The notes: a model not told the origin generated them from the letters alone. Positions 1-9,050 are shown, counted from the stretch's first letter. The stretch is 64,000 bases of DNA from Macrococcus epidermidis (GCF_003259695.1 NZ_PZJH01000001.1:310001-374000); one strand, 5' to 3'. Translations and numbers: made by a program.

Positions 1-1
1 T

Positions 2-619
2 ATAAAAAATAAACAGGCAGATCTTAAAAATGCTGTTATTTTTATGGTGGGTATTATTCCCGGAGCATTAGTAGGTGCTCATTTAAGTCAGTATTTAACG
101 ATTCACCGCTTTAATCTTTATTTCGGTATCTTCTTAATTATTATGAGTATTGTTTTAATGGTAAGGGATAAAATAAAACCGATTAAATTCTTCCAGAATA
201 AAAAATATGAAAAATCATATACCGATATAAAAGGTGATACTTATCATTATAGTATTGCACCAATACCAGCTGTTTTATTAACATTTCTGGTAGGATGTTT
301 AACAGGTCTTTTTGGAATCGGAGGAGGAGCTTTGATGACACCTCTGATGATCATTATCTTTAGATTTCCGCCTCATATTGCAGTAGGCACGAGCATGATT
401 ATGATTTTTGTATCAAGTGTCAGTGGCGCAACAAGTCATATAATACAAGGAAATATTATATGGCCATATGCAATTATACTAATTATTGCTAGTTTTATTG
501 GTGCAAAGATCGGTGTGCAGATTAATAAGCGCATGAAATCAGCTACAGTTGTACTGATGTTACGTATTATATTAATGCTATTAGGAATATATTTAATTAT
601 TAAAAGCTTCACTGGATGA
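2..619 (+). CDS. TauE/SafE (TSUP) family membrane permease, 5'-truncated by window edge
   Basis: The reading frame is open to the left edge, so this is the last 205 residues of a longer protein. The sequence is a run of hydrophobic segments with short basic loops. A glycine-rich stretch, VGCLTGLFGIGGGALMTPL, is the repeat signature of the TauE/SafE (TSUP) permeases, which move sulfur-containing or other small organic anions across the cytoplasmic membrane. The family usually has 250-280 residues in two homologous halves, so most of the second half and part of the first are visible. The substrate cannot be told from sequence. The stop lies 15 bases before the next gene, so the two are probably co-transcribed. 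Confidence 0.85.
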   Translation: MKNKQADLKNAVIFMVGIIPGALVGAHLSQYLTIHRFNLYFGIFLIIMSIVLMVRDKIKPIKFFQNKKYEKSYTDIKGDTYHYSIAPIPAVLLTFLVGCLTGLFGIGGGALMTPLMIIIFRFPPHIAVGTSMIMIFVSSVSGATSHIIQGNIIWPYAIILIIASFIGAKIGVQINKRMKSATVVLMLRIILMLLGIYLIIKSFTG

Positions 620-634
620 TAAGGAGGCAATTGA

Positions 635-1963
635 ATGGATATAAAAATATTTCATACGAATGATATGCATAGTTATTTATCAAACTATAAGAAAATCACA
701 CGATATATTCTGGACATAAAGTCAGAATCTCAAAACATGCTTTATTTAGATTTAGGTGATCATGTTGATAGAAGTCATCCATTTACAGAAGCAACGCTTG
801 GTCAGGCAAATGTTCAGTTGTTAAACGAAGCGCAGGTGGATGTCGTAACACTTGGTAATAATGAAGGAATTACTTTAAATTTTGAGGATTTCAATCGACT
901 TTATCAGAATGCAAATTTTAAAGTGACATGCTGTAATTTATTTGATGAAGCTGGACATTTACCTAACAATATTGATAAATCTGTGATTTATGAAAAGAAT
1001 GGTATCAAATTTGGTATCGTTGGTGCTACGGCGGAATTCACACCTTTTTATAAGGCTTTAGGATGGATTGTTACTGATCCGATGACGGCTATTTCAGAAG
1101 AAATTCAAAATTTACGACCGAATGTCGATGTCGTTATCGTTTTAAGTCATTTAGGTAAATTCTTTGATAGAACGCTTGCAGAAAGTCATCCGGAAATCGA
1201 TTTGATTCTCGGTGCACACACACATCATTATTTTGAACATGGTGAGCAAATTAACGGAGTTCTAATCGGAGCTGCAGGAAGATACGGTGAGTACTTAGGG
1301 GAAGTTACATTGTCTTTTGATGGTAAGAAGCTTGTGAATAAAAAAGCGAGATTAATTAACACAGATGATATACGTAATACTGAAGATGATTATTATGCAC
1401 AAGGTAAAACGTTATTATCAGAACCGATTACAGAAAGGCAAATTGATTTACCGAGAAGATTATATAGTGCATCATATACGACATACATATTAGCGGATAA
1501 ACTAATGCAATTTACTGGTGGAGAATGTGCGTTAATCAATACTGGACTTATCGTTAATGGATATACCGGCAATCAATTTACAAAATATGAACTGCATAAA
1601 ATGTTGCCACATCCGATTAATCCTGTAAAAATTACTTTGACCGGACGTGAGTTAAAAGAAGTGATAAATGTTAGTCAACAACATGAATATAAAGATGAGA
1701 TCGTTAAAGGGTTTGGTTTTAGAGGCGATTTATTTGGTATGTATGTATTACATAATATCGGATACATACAATCACAGCAAAGATATTTTATTGGTACAGA
1801 AGAAATTGATAATCATCAGAATTACAAATTAGCAACATTAGACATGTATACTTTTGGCCGATTCTTCCCACAGTTTGTTCAAAATGAAAAAGAATATTTC
1901 ATGCCTGAATTTTTGCGTGATTTAATGCAAACAGCAATTGAAAATAATGAGTACAATTTTTGA
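635..1963 (+). CDS. 5'-nucleotidase/2',3'-cyclic phosphodiesterase family metallophosphatase (YunD-like)
   Basis: Predicted binuclear-metal phosphoesterase of the UshA/5'-nucleotidase family, 442 residues. The N-terminal metallophosphatase motifs are in order: HTNDMH (residues 7-12), GDHVDRS (41-47), GNNEG (74-78), SHLG (171-174) and GAHTHH (193-198). The C-terminal half (about 260-430) corresponds to the substrate-binding 5'-nucleotidase domain. No signal peptide is present, unlike UshA, so it should act in the cytoplasm, as expected for YunD-type proteins. An AAGGAGG site lies 7 bases before the ATG. It follows the permease closely and precedes lipA, the order seen in staphylococci. The physiological substrate is unknown. 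Confidence 0.85.
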   Translation: MDIKIFHTNDMHSYLSNYKKITRYILDIKSESQNMLYLDLGDHVDRSHPFTEATLGQANVQLLNEAQVDVVTLGNNEGITLNFEDFNRLYQNANFKVTCCNLFDEAGHLPNNIDKSVIYEKNGIKFGIVGATAEFTPFYKALGWIVTDPMTAISEEIQNLRPNVDVVIVLSHLGKFFDRTLAESHPEIDLILGAHTHHYFEHGEQINGVLIGAAGRYGEYLGEVTLSFDGKKLVNKKARLINTDDIRNTEDDYYAQGKTLLSEPITERQIDLPRRLYSASYTTYILADKLMQFTGGECALINTGLIVNGYTGNQFTKYELHKMLPHPINPVKITLTGRELKEVINVSQQHEYKDEIVKGFGFRGDLFGMYVLHNIGYIQSQQRYFIGTEEIDNHQNYKLATLDMYTFGRFFPQFVQNEKEYFMPEFLRDLMQTAIENNEYNF

Positions 1964-2036
1964 ACAATAAAATCTTAGAATTTCAAAATAATAACTTTAT
2001 GTTATAATTGTAGAATAATTAATTGGAGGGATTGAA

Positions 2037-2951
2037 TTGGCGACTAAGAACGAAGAAATCTTAAGAAAACCCGAATGGCTTAAAATTAAGTTAAATACAA
2101 ATAAGAATTACACTGGCCTGAAGAAAATGATGCGTGAGCATAATTTAAATACAGTTTGTGAAGAAGCAAAATGTCCTAATATTCATGAATGTTGGGGTGA
2201 ACGTCGTACAGCTACGATTATGATTTTAGGGGCAGTTTGTACGCGTGCATGTCGTTTCTGTGCCGTTAAGACAGGTTTACCCAATGAACTTGATTTAAAC
2301 GAACCGGAACGTGTTGCAGAATCTGTTCGTCTAATGAATCTTAAACACGTTGTAATTACTGCAGTTGCACGTGATGACTTAAAAGATGGCGGTTCTGAAG
2401 TATATGCTGAAACGATTCGTAAAGTACGTGAAGTAAATCCTTATACAACAATAGAAGTCTTACCATCAGATATGGGTGGAAGTTTTGATAACTGGGAACG
2501 TTTAATGAATGCACGTCCTGATATTTTGAATCATAATATTGAAACAGTGCGTCGTTTAACGCCAAGAGTTCGTGCGCGTGCGAAATATGATCGTTCATTA
2601 GAAGTATTACGTCGTTCAAAAGAATTGCAACCAGATATTCCTACAAAATCAAGCTTAATGGTTGGCTTAGGTGAAACTTGGGAAGAAATTTTAGAAGTTA
2701 TGGATGATCTACGTGCAAATGATGTTGATATTATGACAATTGGTCAATATTTACAACCTTCACGTAAGCATCTAAAAGTTCAAAAATATTATACACCATT
2801 AGAGTTCGGTAAATTGCGTAAAATAGCAATGGAAAAAGGATTTAAACATTGTCAGGCTGGACCGATGGTACGTAGTTCTTACCATGCCGATGAACAAGTT
2901 AATGCTGCTGCAAAAGAAAAACACAGACTAGGTGAAGCTGCAAGCGAGTAG
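2037..2951 (+). CDS. lipA: lipoyl synthase
   Basis: Radical-SAM enzyme that inserts two sulfurs into protein-bound octanoyl groups to make lipoyl cofactor for 2-oxoacid dehydrogenases and the glycine cleavage system. The auxiliary cluster ligands are C41, C46 and C52 in the [12 protein letters not shown] motif. The radical-SAM CxxxCxxC is C68, C72 and C75. A C-terminal RSSY motif supplies the conserved serine. At 304 residues it has the usual length. The start is TTG, chosen because GGAGGG lies 8 bases upstream and the protein begins at the family's usual place. A TATAAT at 2003-2008 may be the -10 of its own promoter. yutD follows 7 bases after the stop. Confidence 0.97.
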   Translation: MATKNEEILRKPEWLKIKLNTNKNYTGLKKMMREHNLNTVCEEAKCPNIHECWGERRTATIMILGAVCTRACRFCAVKTGLPNELDLNEPERVAESVRLMNLKHVVITAVARDDLKDGGSEVYAETIRKVREVNPYTTIEVLPSDMGGSFDNWERLMNARPDILNHNIETVRRLTPRVRARAKYDRSLEVLRRSKELQPDIPTKSSLMVGLGETWEEILEVMDDLRANDVDIMTIGQYLQPSRKHLKVQKYYTPLEFGKLRKIAMEKGFKHCQAGPMVRSSYHADEQVNAAAKEKHRLGEAASE

Positions 2952-2958
2952 GTGACTT

Positions 2959-3456
2959 ATGATTATTAACGTGAATCAACATTACTTTCATATTATAGAA
3001 AATCATAAAGATGCATTTAATCAGGAAATGTTCGAAGGACGTTACTCAGAAATTTTAGACCGATATCCATATATCGTAGGAGATATCGGATTTGAACAAT
3101 TAAGGTTAAAAGGATTCTTTGATGATAAGAAAAAAGGTGCAGATATTAGTAAGAGATTTTCTGCAATTCAGGATTACTTACTAGAATACTGCAATTTTGG
3201 ATGTGCCTATTTCGTGTTAAAACGTTTAACTGAAAGTGAAGTTGTGAAATTAACACAACCAGAATTAATAACAGATATAGAATCAAATGAACATGATGAT
3301 CTTACTGAAGTGATAGTTGAAGAGGAAATAGAAGATAGCGTTGTAGATGAAGTTGCTGATGATTCAAAACCGACTGCCGACAATGAAATTGCAGACGAAA
3401 GTCATCATGCATTAAAAGAAAAGAATATGAAGACATTTAGTAATTTCATTAAATAA
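2959..3456 (+). CDS. yutD: YutD family protein (DUF1027)
   Basis: 165-residue protein whose first ~95 residues match the YutD/DUF1027 family, a small Firmicutes protein of unknown function. The core contains the block YPYIVGDIGFEQLRLKGF. The rest (about 100-150) is strongly acidic and low in complexity, with many Glu, Asp and Val residues, and ends in a short basic tail. Such tails vary between species. The ribosome site (AGGTGA) overlaps the lipA stop codon, so translation is probably coupled to lipA. Family membership rests on sequence and on its fixed place after lipA in staphylococci; no role can be assigned. Confidence 0.8.
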   Translation: MIINVNQHYFHIIENHKDAFNQEMFEGRYSEILDRYPYIVGDIGFEQLRLKGFFDDKKKGADISKRFSAIQDYLLEYCNFGCAYFVLKRLTESEVVKLTQPELITDIESNEHDDLTEVIVEEEIEDSVVDEVADDSKPTADNEIADESHHALKEKNMKTFSNFIK

Positions 3457-3458
3457 AA

Positions 3459-3494
3459 AAAATTCCAGCTTACTTCGGTAAGCTGGAATTTTTA
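3459..3494. terminator. bidirectional terminator between convergent yutD and DUF3055 genes
   Basis: Perfect 15-bp stem (AAAATTCCAGCTTAC with its complement) closed by a C(TTCG)G tetraloop. A-rich on the left and T-rich on the right, so it can stop transcription from both sides. Its right arm runs into the stop codon of the minus-strand gene. Confidence 0.9.
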
Positions 3495-3755
3495 ATGGAT
3501 CACTTCGTTAAGGAATTCAGTAATTTCTATAGCATCAGCGTCATTAATGCCAAATACATGGGCAATATAACCTTCTTCATCGAGGTCATCGCGACCAATA
3601 ATACCGAATTTATTCGACTGAGTATTGAGCACAATCGTTTTGCCATAATGTCTATCTGTTTGAATCAGTGCTAAGTCATGTCGATTTTCACCAACAAAGC
3701 TTACAAATCGTATATTTGCCTTTTCAGTATCATCGTATAAAAACATATCTATCAT
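3492..3755 (-). CDS. DUF3055 family protein
   Basis: 87-residue acidic cytoplasmic protein without signal peptide or membrane segment. The sequence (IDMFLYDDTEKANIRFVSF at the start, TEFLNEVIH at the end) resembles the small DUF3055 family that sits at this point in staphylococcal genomes, between yutD and the DUF86 gene. The start ATG has GGAGG nine bases upstream. It is divergent from the DUF86 gene, with 81 bases between them. No function is known for the family, and nothing in the sequence suggests catalysis. Confidence 0.7.
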   Translation of the reverse strand: MIDMFLYDDTEKANIRFVSFVGENRHDLALIQTDRHYGKTIVLNTQSNKFGIIGRDDLDEEGYIAHVFGINDADAIEITEFLNEVIH

Positions 3756-3836
3756 TAAGCATTCCTCCAGTAATTTTATTATACATGTTGTGTATTGCTT
3801 TTCAAAATTTGATAGAATAGTGGTGGAGGCGATCAG

Positions 3837-4274
3837 ATGTATTTTGTAGATAGAGATGAATTAGAAGAAAAACTCGTGTATATTGATAAGTTATCAAAAG
3901 AAGTAGTAAATTCTGAAGGATTCGCATTAGAACGTGTATGTCATATGCTTATAGAAGCAGTTGTTGATGTAGGAAACATGATTATTGATGGATTTGTTAT
4001 GCGTGATCCTGGTAGTTATCAGGATGTCATTGATATTTTAGAGATGGAAAAGGTGATTTCTTCGATATCTAAAGATGAAATTAGTAAGACATTACCTACA
4101 CGTCAATGGTTTGTTCGAAACTATACTGATATTAACCATGCAGAAGTAAAGCGTATTTTTATGGAGAACATCAATGCCTATCAAAAATTCAAAAACGATG
4201 TTGATACGTTTATAGCAAATGAACTTGGTCCTGTATCAGCATTTGGGAAAGGTAGTAAAAATGAAAAAATATAG
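3837..4274 (+). CDS. DUF86 / HepT-like HEPN-fold protein (YutE family)
   Basis: 145-residue, largely helical protein of the DUF86 family, which shares the HEPN fold with the HepT ribonuclease toxins. The HEPN catalytic signature R-x6-H can be seen at R94-N95 to H101 (RNYTDINH). HepT toxins are normally paired with a MNT-type nucleotidyltransferase antitoxin. None is adjacent here. The gene overlaps the following HAD phosphatase by 14 bases, in a housekeeping order shared with staphylococci. That favours a chromosomal YutE-type role over an active toxin-antitoxin module. The ribosome site is GGTGGAGG, just before the ATG. Confidence 0.75.
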   Translation: MYFVDRDELEEKLVYIDKLSKEVVNSEGFALERVCHMLIEAVVDVGNMIIDGFVMRDPGSYQDVIDILEMEKVISSISKDEISKTLPTRQWFVRNYTDINHAEVKRIFMENINAYQKFKNDVDTFIANELGPVSAFGKGSKNEKI

Positions 4275-5043
4275 TGGATACTTATTAGATTTAGATGGCA
4301 CGATGTATGCCGGAACAGAAGTCATTGAAGGTGCTAGAGAATTTATTGCCTATTTAGCGAATAATAACTTACCTTATTTATTTGTAACGAATAACGCATC
4401 AAAAAGACCGGATGAAGTAGCAGATAAACTTTCTAAGATGGGATTTGTAGCACATGCTGATAACGTAGTGACAAGCGCGATGGCTACAGCATCATATATA
4501 GCTGATGAAAAACCTGGGGCAACGGTCTATGTTATTGGTGGAACAGGTATTCGTCAAGCCTTAGAAGATGAAGGTTTAGAGATCAAAGAAGATGAACATG
4601 TAGATTATGTTGTAATCGGTCTGGATGTAGATATCAACTATGAAAAATTATCGATCGCTTGTTTAGCTGTACGAAATGGTGCGAAATTTATTTCTACTAA
4701 TCCAGATACATCGATTCCAACTGAACGTGGTTTCTTACCTGGTAACGGTGCATTAACAAGTGTTATTACTGTTTCAACTGGCGTGGAACCTAAGTTTATC
4801 GGTAAACCGATGCCTACAATTATGAATAAAGCTGTTGAAATGATTGGCCTGGATAAGTCAGAACTTGTTATGATTGGTGACTTATATATGACAGATATTA
4901 TGAGTGGTATTAATAGTGATATCGATACACTTCATGTACAGACAGGTGTATCAAGTTATGAACAGGTTATGGCTGAAGCGGTACCACCAACTTATAGTGT
5001 TAAGAACCTATTAGAAGTAATCGACATGTATGAAGGGGAATAA
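4261..5043 (+). CDS. HAD-superfamily IIA phosphatase (YutF/NagD-like)
   Basis: 260-residue HAD hydrolase of the NagD/AraL (IIA, TIGR01457-like) subfamily. Motif I is DLDGT (10-14), with D10 as the expected nucleophile and D12 as acid/base. Motif II is VTNNAS and the late acidic motif is GDLYMTDI. The cap lies between motifs II and III, as in class IIA. Such enzymes dephosphorylate small sugar or nucleotide phosphates; the substrate here is not predictable. The ATG at 4261 is preferred over an in-frame start 42 bases earlier, because the protein then begins directly before the first beta strand. Its start overlaps the DUF86 gene, suggesting coupled translation. Confidence 0.9.
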   Translation: MKKYSGYLLDLDGTMYAGTEVIEGAREFIAYLANNNLPYLFVTNNASKRPDEVADKLSKMGFVAHADNVVTSAMATASYIADEKPGATVYVIGGTGIRQALEDEGLEIKEDEHVDYVVIGLDVDINYEKLSIACLAVRNGAKFISTNPDTSIPTERGFLPGNGALTSVITVSTGVEPKFIGKPMPTIMNKAVEMIGLDKSELVMIGDLYMTDIMSGINSDIDTLHVQTGVSSYEQVMAEAVPPTYSVKNLLEVIDMYEGE

Positions 5044-5044
5044 T

Positions 5045-6004
5045 ATGAAAGTATTGATTACAAGAAGTATTCCAAAGCATTATGTTGAGCAATTAGAATC
5101 TGTTGCAGAGGTAGAAGTTTATCCAGAGACGATTAAACCGATGCCAAGAGAAGCATTACTAGAATCATCAAAAGATAAATCTATTGTTATTTCAATGCTA
5201 AGTGATACTATTGATAAAGAATTTATCGATAATAACCCGGACCTTAAAGCAGTGATCAATCTTGCCGTTGGTTATGACAATATTGATATCGATTATGCAC
5301 GTAGTAAAGATATAACGGTATGTAATACACCTGACGTACTTACAGAAACAACTGCTGAACTCGCATTTACTTTAATGTTTGTAACAGCAAGACGCATCAT
5401 TGAAGCAAATGAATTAGTAAAAGAGGGTAACTGGGTTGGATGGTCTCCTTATTTACTTGCCGGACTTGATGTGTATAAAAAGACAGTCGGAATATTTGGT
5501 ATGGGAAATATCGGTACGGCATTAGCGAAACGCTGCATCGGACTAAACATGCATGTTCAATATCATAACCGTAGTGAAAGCGAAGCTGCAAAAGCACTTG
5601 GAGCAAATTATGTATCTTTTAATGAATTACTTGAAACAAGTGACTTTATCATATGTACTGCACCATTAACTAATGAAACAAAAAATATATTTAATAAAGA
5701 TGCATTTAAAAAGATGAAATCAAGTGTGATATTTATAAATATTGGTCGTGGTGGGCATGTCGTTGAAAATGACTTACTGGAAGCCATTCAAAACGAAGAG
5801 ATTTATGCAGCAGGGATTGATGTATTAAATAACGAACCTGTAGGGAAAGAACATCCATTTCTATCTGAAAAGCGCATTACAGTGCTTCCGCATATCGGAA
5901 GTGCAACAGTAGATACGAGAAATGCGATGATTGAGCTGTGTATAAAAAATGCTGAGTTAATTATTGAAGGTAAGAAGCCTGTAAGTGAAGTGAAAAATAA
6001 TTAA
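5045..6004 (+). CDS. D-isomer-specific 2-hydroxyacid dehydrogenase (glyoxylate/hydroxypyruvate reductase-like)
   Basis: 319-residue NAD(P)-dependent dehydrogenase. The Rossmann dinucleotide motif is GMGNIG. The three catalytic residues of the family are present: Arg in NIGRGG, Glu in NNEPVG and His in LPHIGSAT. The closest family pattern is glyoxylate/hydroxypyruvate reductase or D-glycerate dehydrogenase, but specificity within the superfamily is hard to call. I chose the ATG at 5045, with GAAGGGGAA upstream, over an in-frame ATG 15 bases earlier inside the previous gene. It is the last gene of the plus-strand unit and ends at a strong terminator. In S. aureus dltABCD follows; here bioB does. 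Confidence 0.88.
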   Translation: MKVLITRSIPKHYVEQLESVAEVEVYPETIKPMPREALLESSKDKSIVISMLSDTIDKEFIDNNPDLKAVINLAVGYDNIDIDYARSKDITVCNTPDVLTETTAELAFTLMFVTARRIIEANELVKEGNWVGWSPYLLAGLDVYKKTVGIFGMGNIGTALAKRCIGLNMHVQYHNRSESEAAKALGANYVSFNELLETSDFIICTAPLTNETKNIFNKDAFKKMKSSVIFINIGRGGHVVENDLLEAIQNEEIYAAGIDVLNNEPVGKEHPFLSEKRITVLPHIGSATVDTRNAMIELCIKNAELIIEGKKPVSEVKNN

Positions 6005-6007
6005 AAG

Positions 6008-6036
6008 AATGATCCATTATCAGGATCATTCTTTTT
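6008..6036 (+). terminator. terminator after 2-hydroxyacid dehydrogenase
   Basis: Stem AATGATCC / GGATCATT with a seven-base loop, followed by CTTTTTT. Convergent bioB ends 18 bases further on and may use the same hairpin. Confidence 0.9.
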
Positions 6037-6053
6037 TAGTGATTATATTACTA

Positions 6054-7082
6054 TTAAATTTCTATTTTTCTGTCTTTATTTTCTATTTTATCGGGAGACT
6101 GTAAAAAGGCATTTGATTCAATTTCAAAACCTAAATCTTCGATGATCTGATAATCTTCTTTGTTCGGTTGACCTTCAGTTACTAAATAATCACCAACAAA
6201 GATAGAGTTTGCAGCATACAAGGCAAGAGGCTGTAAAGAACGAAGGTTGACTTCACGGCCGCCTGAAACGCGAATTTCTTTCGTTGGATTAACAAGACGG
6301 AATAAAGATAAAATTTTTAAGCATTTATTTGGAGTCAGTTCATCTTTATCTTCAAACTTTGTTCCCTTGATTGCATGTAAGAAGTTTACCGGGATACTAT
6401 CAGCATCAATTGCTTTAAGTGCAAATGCCATATCAACGATATCTTCATCTGTTTCCCCCATACCACAAATTACGCCGGAACAAGGTGAGATATTATTAGC
6501 TTTCATAATTTCAACAGTATTTACGCGATCTTCATATGTATGTGTAGAAACGACTTCTTCATGATATCGTTTACTCGTGTTGAGATTATGGTTATATCGA
6601 TCTACGCCTGCAGCTTTTAATTTTTTTGCCTGCTCATCATTCGTTAATCCAAGACAAGCACAAATTTTAAGCTGTGGATGATTTGCTTTGATCGCTTCAA
6701 CAGCGTTCGTAACTCGGTCTACTTCACGGTTTGTAGGCTTACGTCCACTCATAACGATGCAATAAGTACCTACTTTATTTTTAACTGCACTATCTGCCCC
6801 TTGAATAATCTTATTCTCATCGACTAAAGCGTAGGGTGTACAACCTGTTTCATTTTTATCTACTTTGATTGATTGACCACAATAGCCACAGTCCTCCGCA
6901 CAGAGACCACTTTTTGCATTTAAGATCATATTAAGTTTTACCTTGTTTTGATAATAGTGATAACGTACTTGGTAAGCATCATTTAATAATGATAATAAAT
7001 GATGGTCAGGTGTTTGTAGTATTTGGAGTGCTTCTTCTTTTGTTAACGTATAGCCATTAATAACACTTTCTGCATAATTCAA
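6054..7082 (-). CDS. bioB: biotin synthase
   Basis: Radical-SAM enzyme that inserts sulfur into dethiobiotin to form biotin. The SAM-cluster CxxxCxxC is C61, C65 and C68 ([14 protein letters not shown]). The usual YNHNLNTS and SGGRE blocks follow, and the length (342) is normal. The start is TTG, with GGGGGA six bases upstream; no ATG nearby fits better. It stands alone: no bioA, bioD, bioF or bioW is next to it, so the rest of the pathway must be elsewhere or absent, and the cell may convert imported dethiobiotin. A BirA-like operator overlaps the promoter upstream. In S. aureus this slot holds dltABCD and bioB is elsewhere. Confidence 0.96.
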   Translation of the reverse strand: MNYAESVINGYTLTKEEALQILQTPDHHLLSLLNDAYQVRYHYYQNKVKLNMILNAKSGLCAEDCGYCGQSIKVDKNETGCTPYALVDENKIIQGADSAVKNKVGTYCIVMSGRKPTNREVDRVTNAVEAIKANHPQLKICACLGLTNDEQAKKLKAAGVDRYNHNLNTSKRYHEEVVSTHTYEDRVNTVEIMKANNISPCSGVICGMGETDEDIVDMAFALKAIDADSIPVNFLHAIKGTKFEDKDELTPNKCLKILSLFRLVNPTKEIRVSGGREVNLRSLQPLALYAANSIFVGDYLVTEGQPNKEDYQIIEDLGFEIESNAFLQSPDKIENKDRKIEI

Positions 7083-7101
7083 TTTTAGTCCCCCTAATAA
7101 T

Positions 7102-7132
7102 TAGTTAACTAAATTATATCATAGGTTTACAA
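7102..7132 (-). promoter_or_regulatory. BirA-type biotin operator overlapping the bioB promoter
   Basis: On the minus strand the sequence reads TTGTAAAC, 15 bases, GTTAACTAA. The Firmicute BirA site is two GTTAAC-like half-sites about 15 bases apart. The GTTAAC is at 7104-7109 and the second half GTTTAC at 7125-7130 (plus-strand reading). A TATAAT for bioB lies in the spacer (7113-7118), so bound BirA-biotinyl-AMP would block RNA polymerase. The assignment is by match and position; no binding data. Confidence 0.7.
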
Positions 7133-7262
7133 TAGGTGGAGATTAAATGAGTAGTAGGTCATAAAATTGATTTAAGTTATTTATTTATCAATCTCATTTA
7201 TTTTGTATTAAAGATATAGCGGAATTGATAATATTATTGTCAAAATACCGCTAAAACGGTCA

Positions 7263-7292
7263 AAATAAAAAACCGAGACAATAGTCTCGGTT
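7263..7292 (-). terminator. terminator of nfu
   Basis: Stem AACCGAGAC / GTCTCGGTT (7271-7292) with a four-base loop, followed on the minus strand by TTTTATTTTG. It lies 11 bases past the nfu stop. Confidence 0.9.
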
Positions 7293-7302
7293 CAAATTAT
7301 CA

Positions 7303-7545
7303 TTAAAATACTTGTTCTACTTCTACTACGCCAGGTACTTCTTCAAGTAACGCGCGTTCAATACCAGCTTTTAATGTAATTGTTGATGAAGGGCAAGTAC
7401 CACATGCACCTAAAAGGCGAAGTTTAACGATTCCATCTTCAACATCTACTAATTCACAATCGCCACCATCTCTTAATAAGAATGGACGTAATTTCTCTAA
7501 TACTTCATTCACAGCATCAAACATTGTTTGTTGTTCAGTTGTCAT
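7303..7545 (-). CDS. nfu: NifU C-terminal-domain iron-sulfur scaffold/carrier
   Basis: 80-residue protein made only of the NifU C-terminal (Nfu) domain. The cluster-binding CxxC is C48 and C51 in GACGTCPSS. Stand-alone Nfu proteins carry a [4Fe-4S] cluster between two subunits and pass it to apo-enzymes such as aconitase; the S. aureus homologue has that role. It is single-domain and cytoplasmic. It is divergent from yuzD and begins a stretch of redox and cluster-assembly genes. Ribosome site AAAGGAG precedes the ATG by five bases. It has its own terminator, so it is probably a single-gene unit. Confidence 0.92.
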   Translation of the reverse strand: MTTEQQTMFDAVNEVLEKLRPFLLRDGGDCELVDVEDGIVKLRLLGACGTCPSSTITLKAGIERALLEEVPGVVEVEQVF

Positions 7546-7644
7546 TTTAACTCCTTTCGAGTAAATGTAGTGGTTTACTCTAACTTTTTTAGTATAATCA
7601 ATATAGCATATAAATACGATAGTTTAAAGGGGGATGTATTATAA

Positions 7645-7956
7645 ATGATAAATGTTATCATTTACGGCGCTGATGTTGTATGTGCAAGTTGTGTAAATGC
7701 ACCGACATCTAAAGATATTTATGACTGGGTTCAACCGAATTTAGATCGAAAGTTTCCGGATTTACAATTTAACTATAACTATATCGACATTAATAAATCC
7801 GAAAACTTAACAGATCATGATGAAAATATCATTGAGCAGATTAACAACGATGAGTTATTCTATCCGTTAATTACGATGGATGATGAAATAGTGGCTGATG
7901 GATATATTCAATTACCACAGGTTACTAAATTCGTAGAAGAACATTATGTAAAATAA
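7645..7956 (+). CDS. YuzD family thioredoxin-like protein (DUF1462)
   Basis: 103-residue protein with a thioredoxin-like start: a beta strand (INVIIYGAD) followed by C13-A-S-C16, a redox CxxC. The YuzD/DUF1462 family is found next to nfu across Bacilli. Function is not known. The CxxC and its neighbours suggest disulfide reduction or help with iron-sulfur assembly, but that is inference from position. AAAGGGGG lies about 15 bases before the ATG, with a weaker purine run nearer, so initiation may be moderate. It ends in a shared terminator with the convergent NAD(P)H dehydrogenase-like gene. Confidence 0.8.
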   Translation: MINVIIYGADVVCASCVNAPTSKDIYDWVQPNLDRKFPDLQFNYNYIDINKSENLTDHDENIIEQINNDELFYPLITMDDEIVADGYIQLPQVTKFVEEHYVK

Positions 7957-7982
7957 AACGATTAGGATGACCTAATCGTTTT
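7955..7982. terminator. bidirectional terminator between yuzD and yutJ-like gene
   Basis: Perfect 12-bp stem AAAACGATTAGG / CCTAATCGTTTT with loop ATGA, A-rich on one side and T-rich on the other, between two convergent genes. Confidence 0.92.
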
Positions 7983-7985
7983 ATT

Positions 7986-9050
7986 TTATCCATTATGATA
8001 TTTATATAACCATAAGACACCTGATTTCATTAATCGTGCGAGTCTTCCAGTCACTGTTTTCTCCATTAAATAAGCAAAGCCTTCTTTTTCTCCTAAAGAT
8101 CCCATAAACCCTTGTAATTTTAGTTCTGGCATCACTTCAGGTAATGGTTTATCTGTCCAGATCATTTTCATAACATCGATGATTTGTTCTGCCTGAACTT
8201 CAGCAAGTTGAGCACTTGGTGCATGTGGTAAAGCTGCACAATCACCAACGACATAGACATTTGGATGCGTCGGGATTTGGTGATATTGATTTAATTTAAC
8301 ACGATTGCCATCACCGATTTCAACAGGTAGATTACGTACAATTTCAACAGGTTGTATACCTGCCGTCCATACACAAATATCTACTGAATAGGAAACGTCA
8401 TTATTATAAAGCGTACCAGGTTCAACTTTAACGACGTTTGAATTAGGAATAACTTCTACATCGTTTTTATCGAACCATTTCTTAACATAATTACTTAATT
8501 TCTCAGGAAAAGCCGGTAAAATTCTTTCACCTCTGTCAAATAGTTGTATCTTTAAATCTTTTCTTGATTCACGTAATTCACTAGCAAGTTCGATACCGCT
8601 TAAGCCAGCACCTACAATCCCCACTGTAGAGCCAGATGGCAAGTCAGCTATCGCTTGATAAGTTTTACGTGCTTTTGTCATTGTCTGAATGCTGTATGTA
8701 TATTCTTCTGCACCAGGAACGTTATGATATTTATCTTCACAGCCAAGACCTATTACTAACTCATCATAATCCACATGATTTTCACCGATAGATACAATTT
8801 GTTTCTCAAGGTCAATTTGAGTAACTTCTCCATAGACAATATTTAGACGCTTATCTTGTGGAAATTCTACACGTACATCTTTATCAGATTCTGTTCCGGC
8901 AGCTAGTGCATAAAACTCTGTCTTTAAACCATGAAATGGAATCTTATCGATTAATGTGATATTGTATTCCGCTGGTAATGTATTCGGCAGGAGTCTTTGC
9001 ATAATACGCATGTTACCATAGCCCCCACCAAGTAATACTAAATTTTTCAT
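7986..9050 (-). CDS. type II NADH dehydrogenase-like FAD/NAD(P)-dependent oxidoreductase (YutJ-like)
   Basis: 354-residue flavoprotein of the NDH-2 family. The N-terminal FAD-binding motif is LGGGYGN (7-13). The second Rossmann fold for NAD(P)H is VGAGLSGIELA (about residues 147-157). A late VYVVGDCAAL block binds FAD. It is shorter than the clear NDH-2 encoded 1 kb downstream, and the two are diverged paralogues, so it may reduce something other than menaquinone. It has no transmembrane helix but could attach peripherally to the membrane. It is divergent from yuzB. The same order (yuzD, yutJ, yuzB, IscA-like, ndh) is found in staphylococci. Confidence 0.82.
   Translation of the reverse strand: MKNLVLLGGGYGNMRIMQRLLPNTLPAEYNITLIDKIPFHGLKTEFYALAAGTESDKDVRVEFPQDKRLNIVYGEVTQIDLEKQIVSIGENHVDYDELVIGLGCEDKYHNVPGAEEYTYSIQTMTKARKTYQAIADLPSGSTVGIVGAGLSGIELASELRESRKDLKIQLFDRGERILPAFPEKLSNYVKKWFDKNDVEVIPNSNVVKVEPGTLYNNDVSYSVDICVWTAGIQPVEIVRNLPVEIGDGNRVKLNQYHQIPTHPNVYVVGDCAALPHAPSAQLAEVQAEQIIDVMKMIWTDKPLPEVMPELKLQGFMGSLGEKEGFAYLMEKTVTGRLARLMKSGVLWLYKYHNG

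Noticed and set aside
3837-5043. HepT/MNT-type toxin-antitoxin module
   Set aside because: The partner gene is a HAD phosphatase, not a nucleotidyltransferase, and the order is a conserved housekeeping one.
6247-6564. Plus-strand open frame across bioB
   Set aside because: It mirrors the bioB coding sequence, has no ribosome site and reads as low-complexity Ser/Ile-rich protein.
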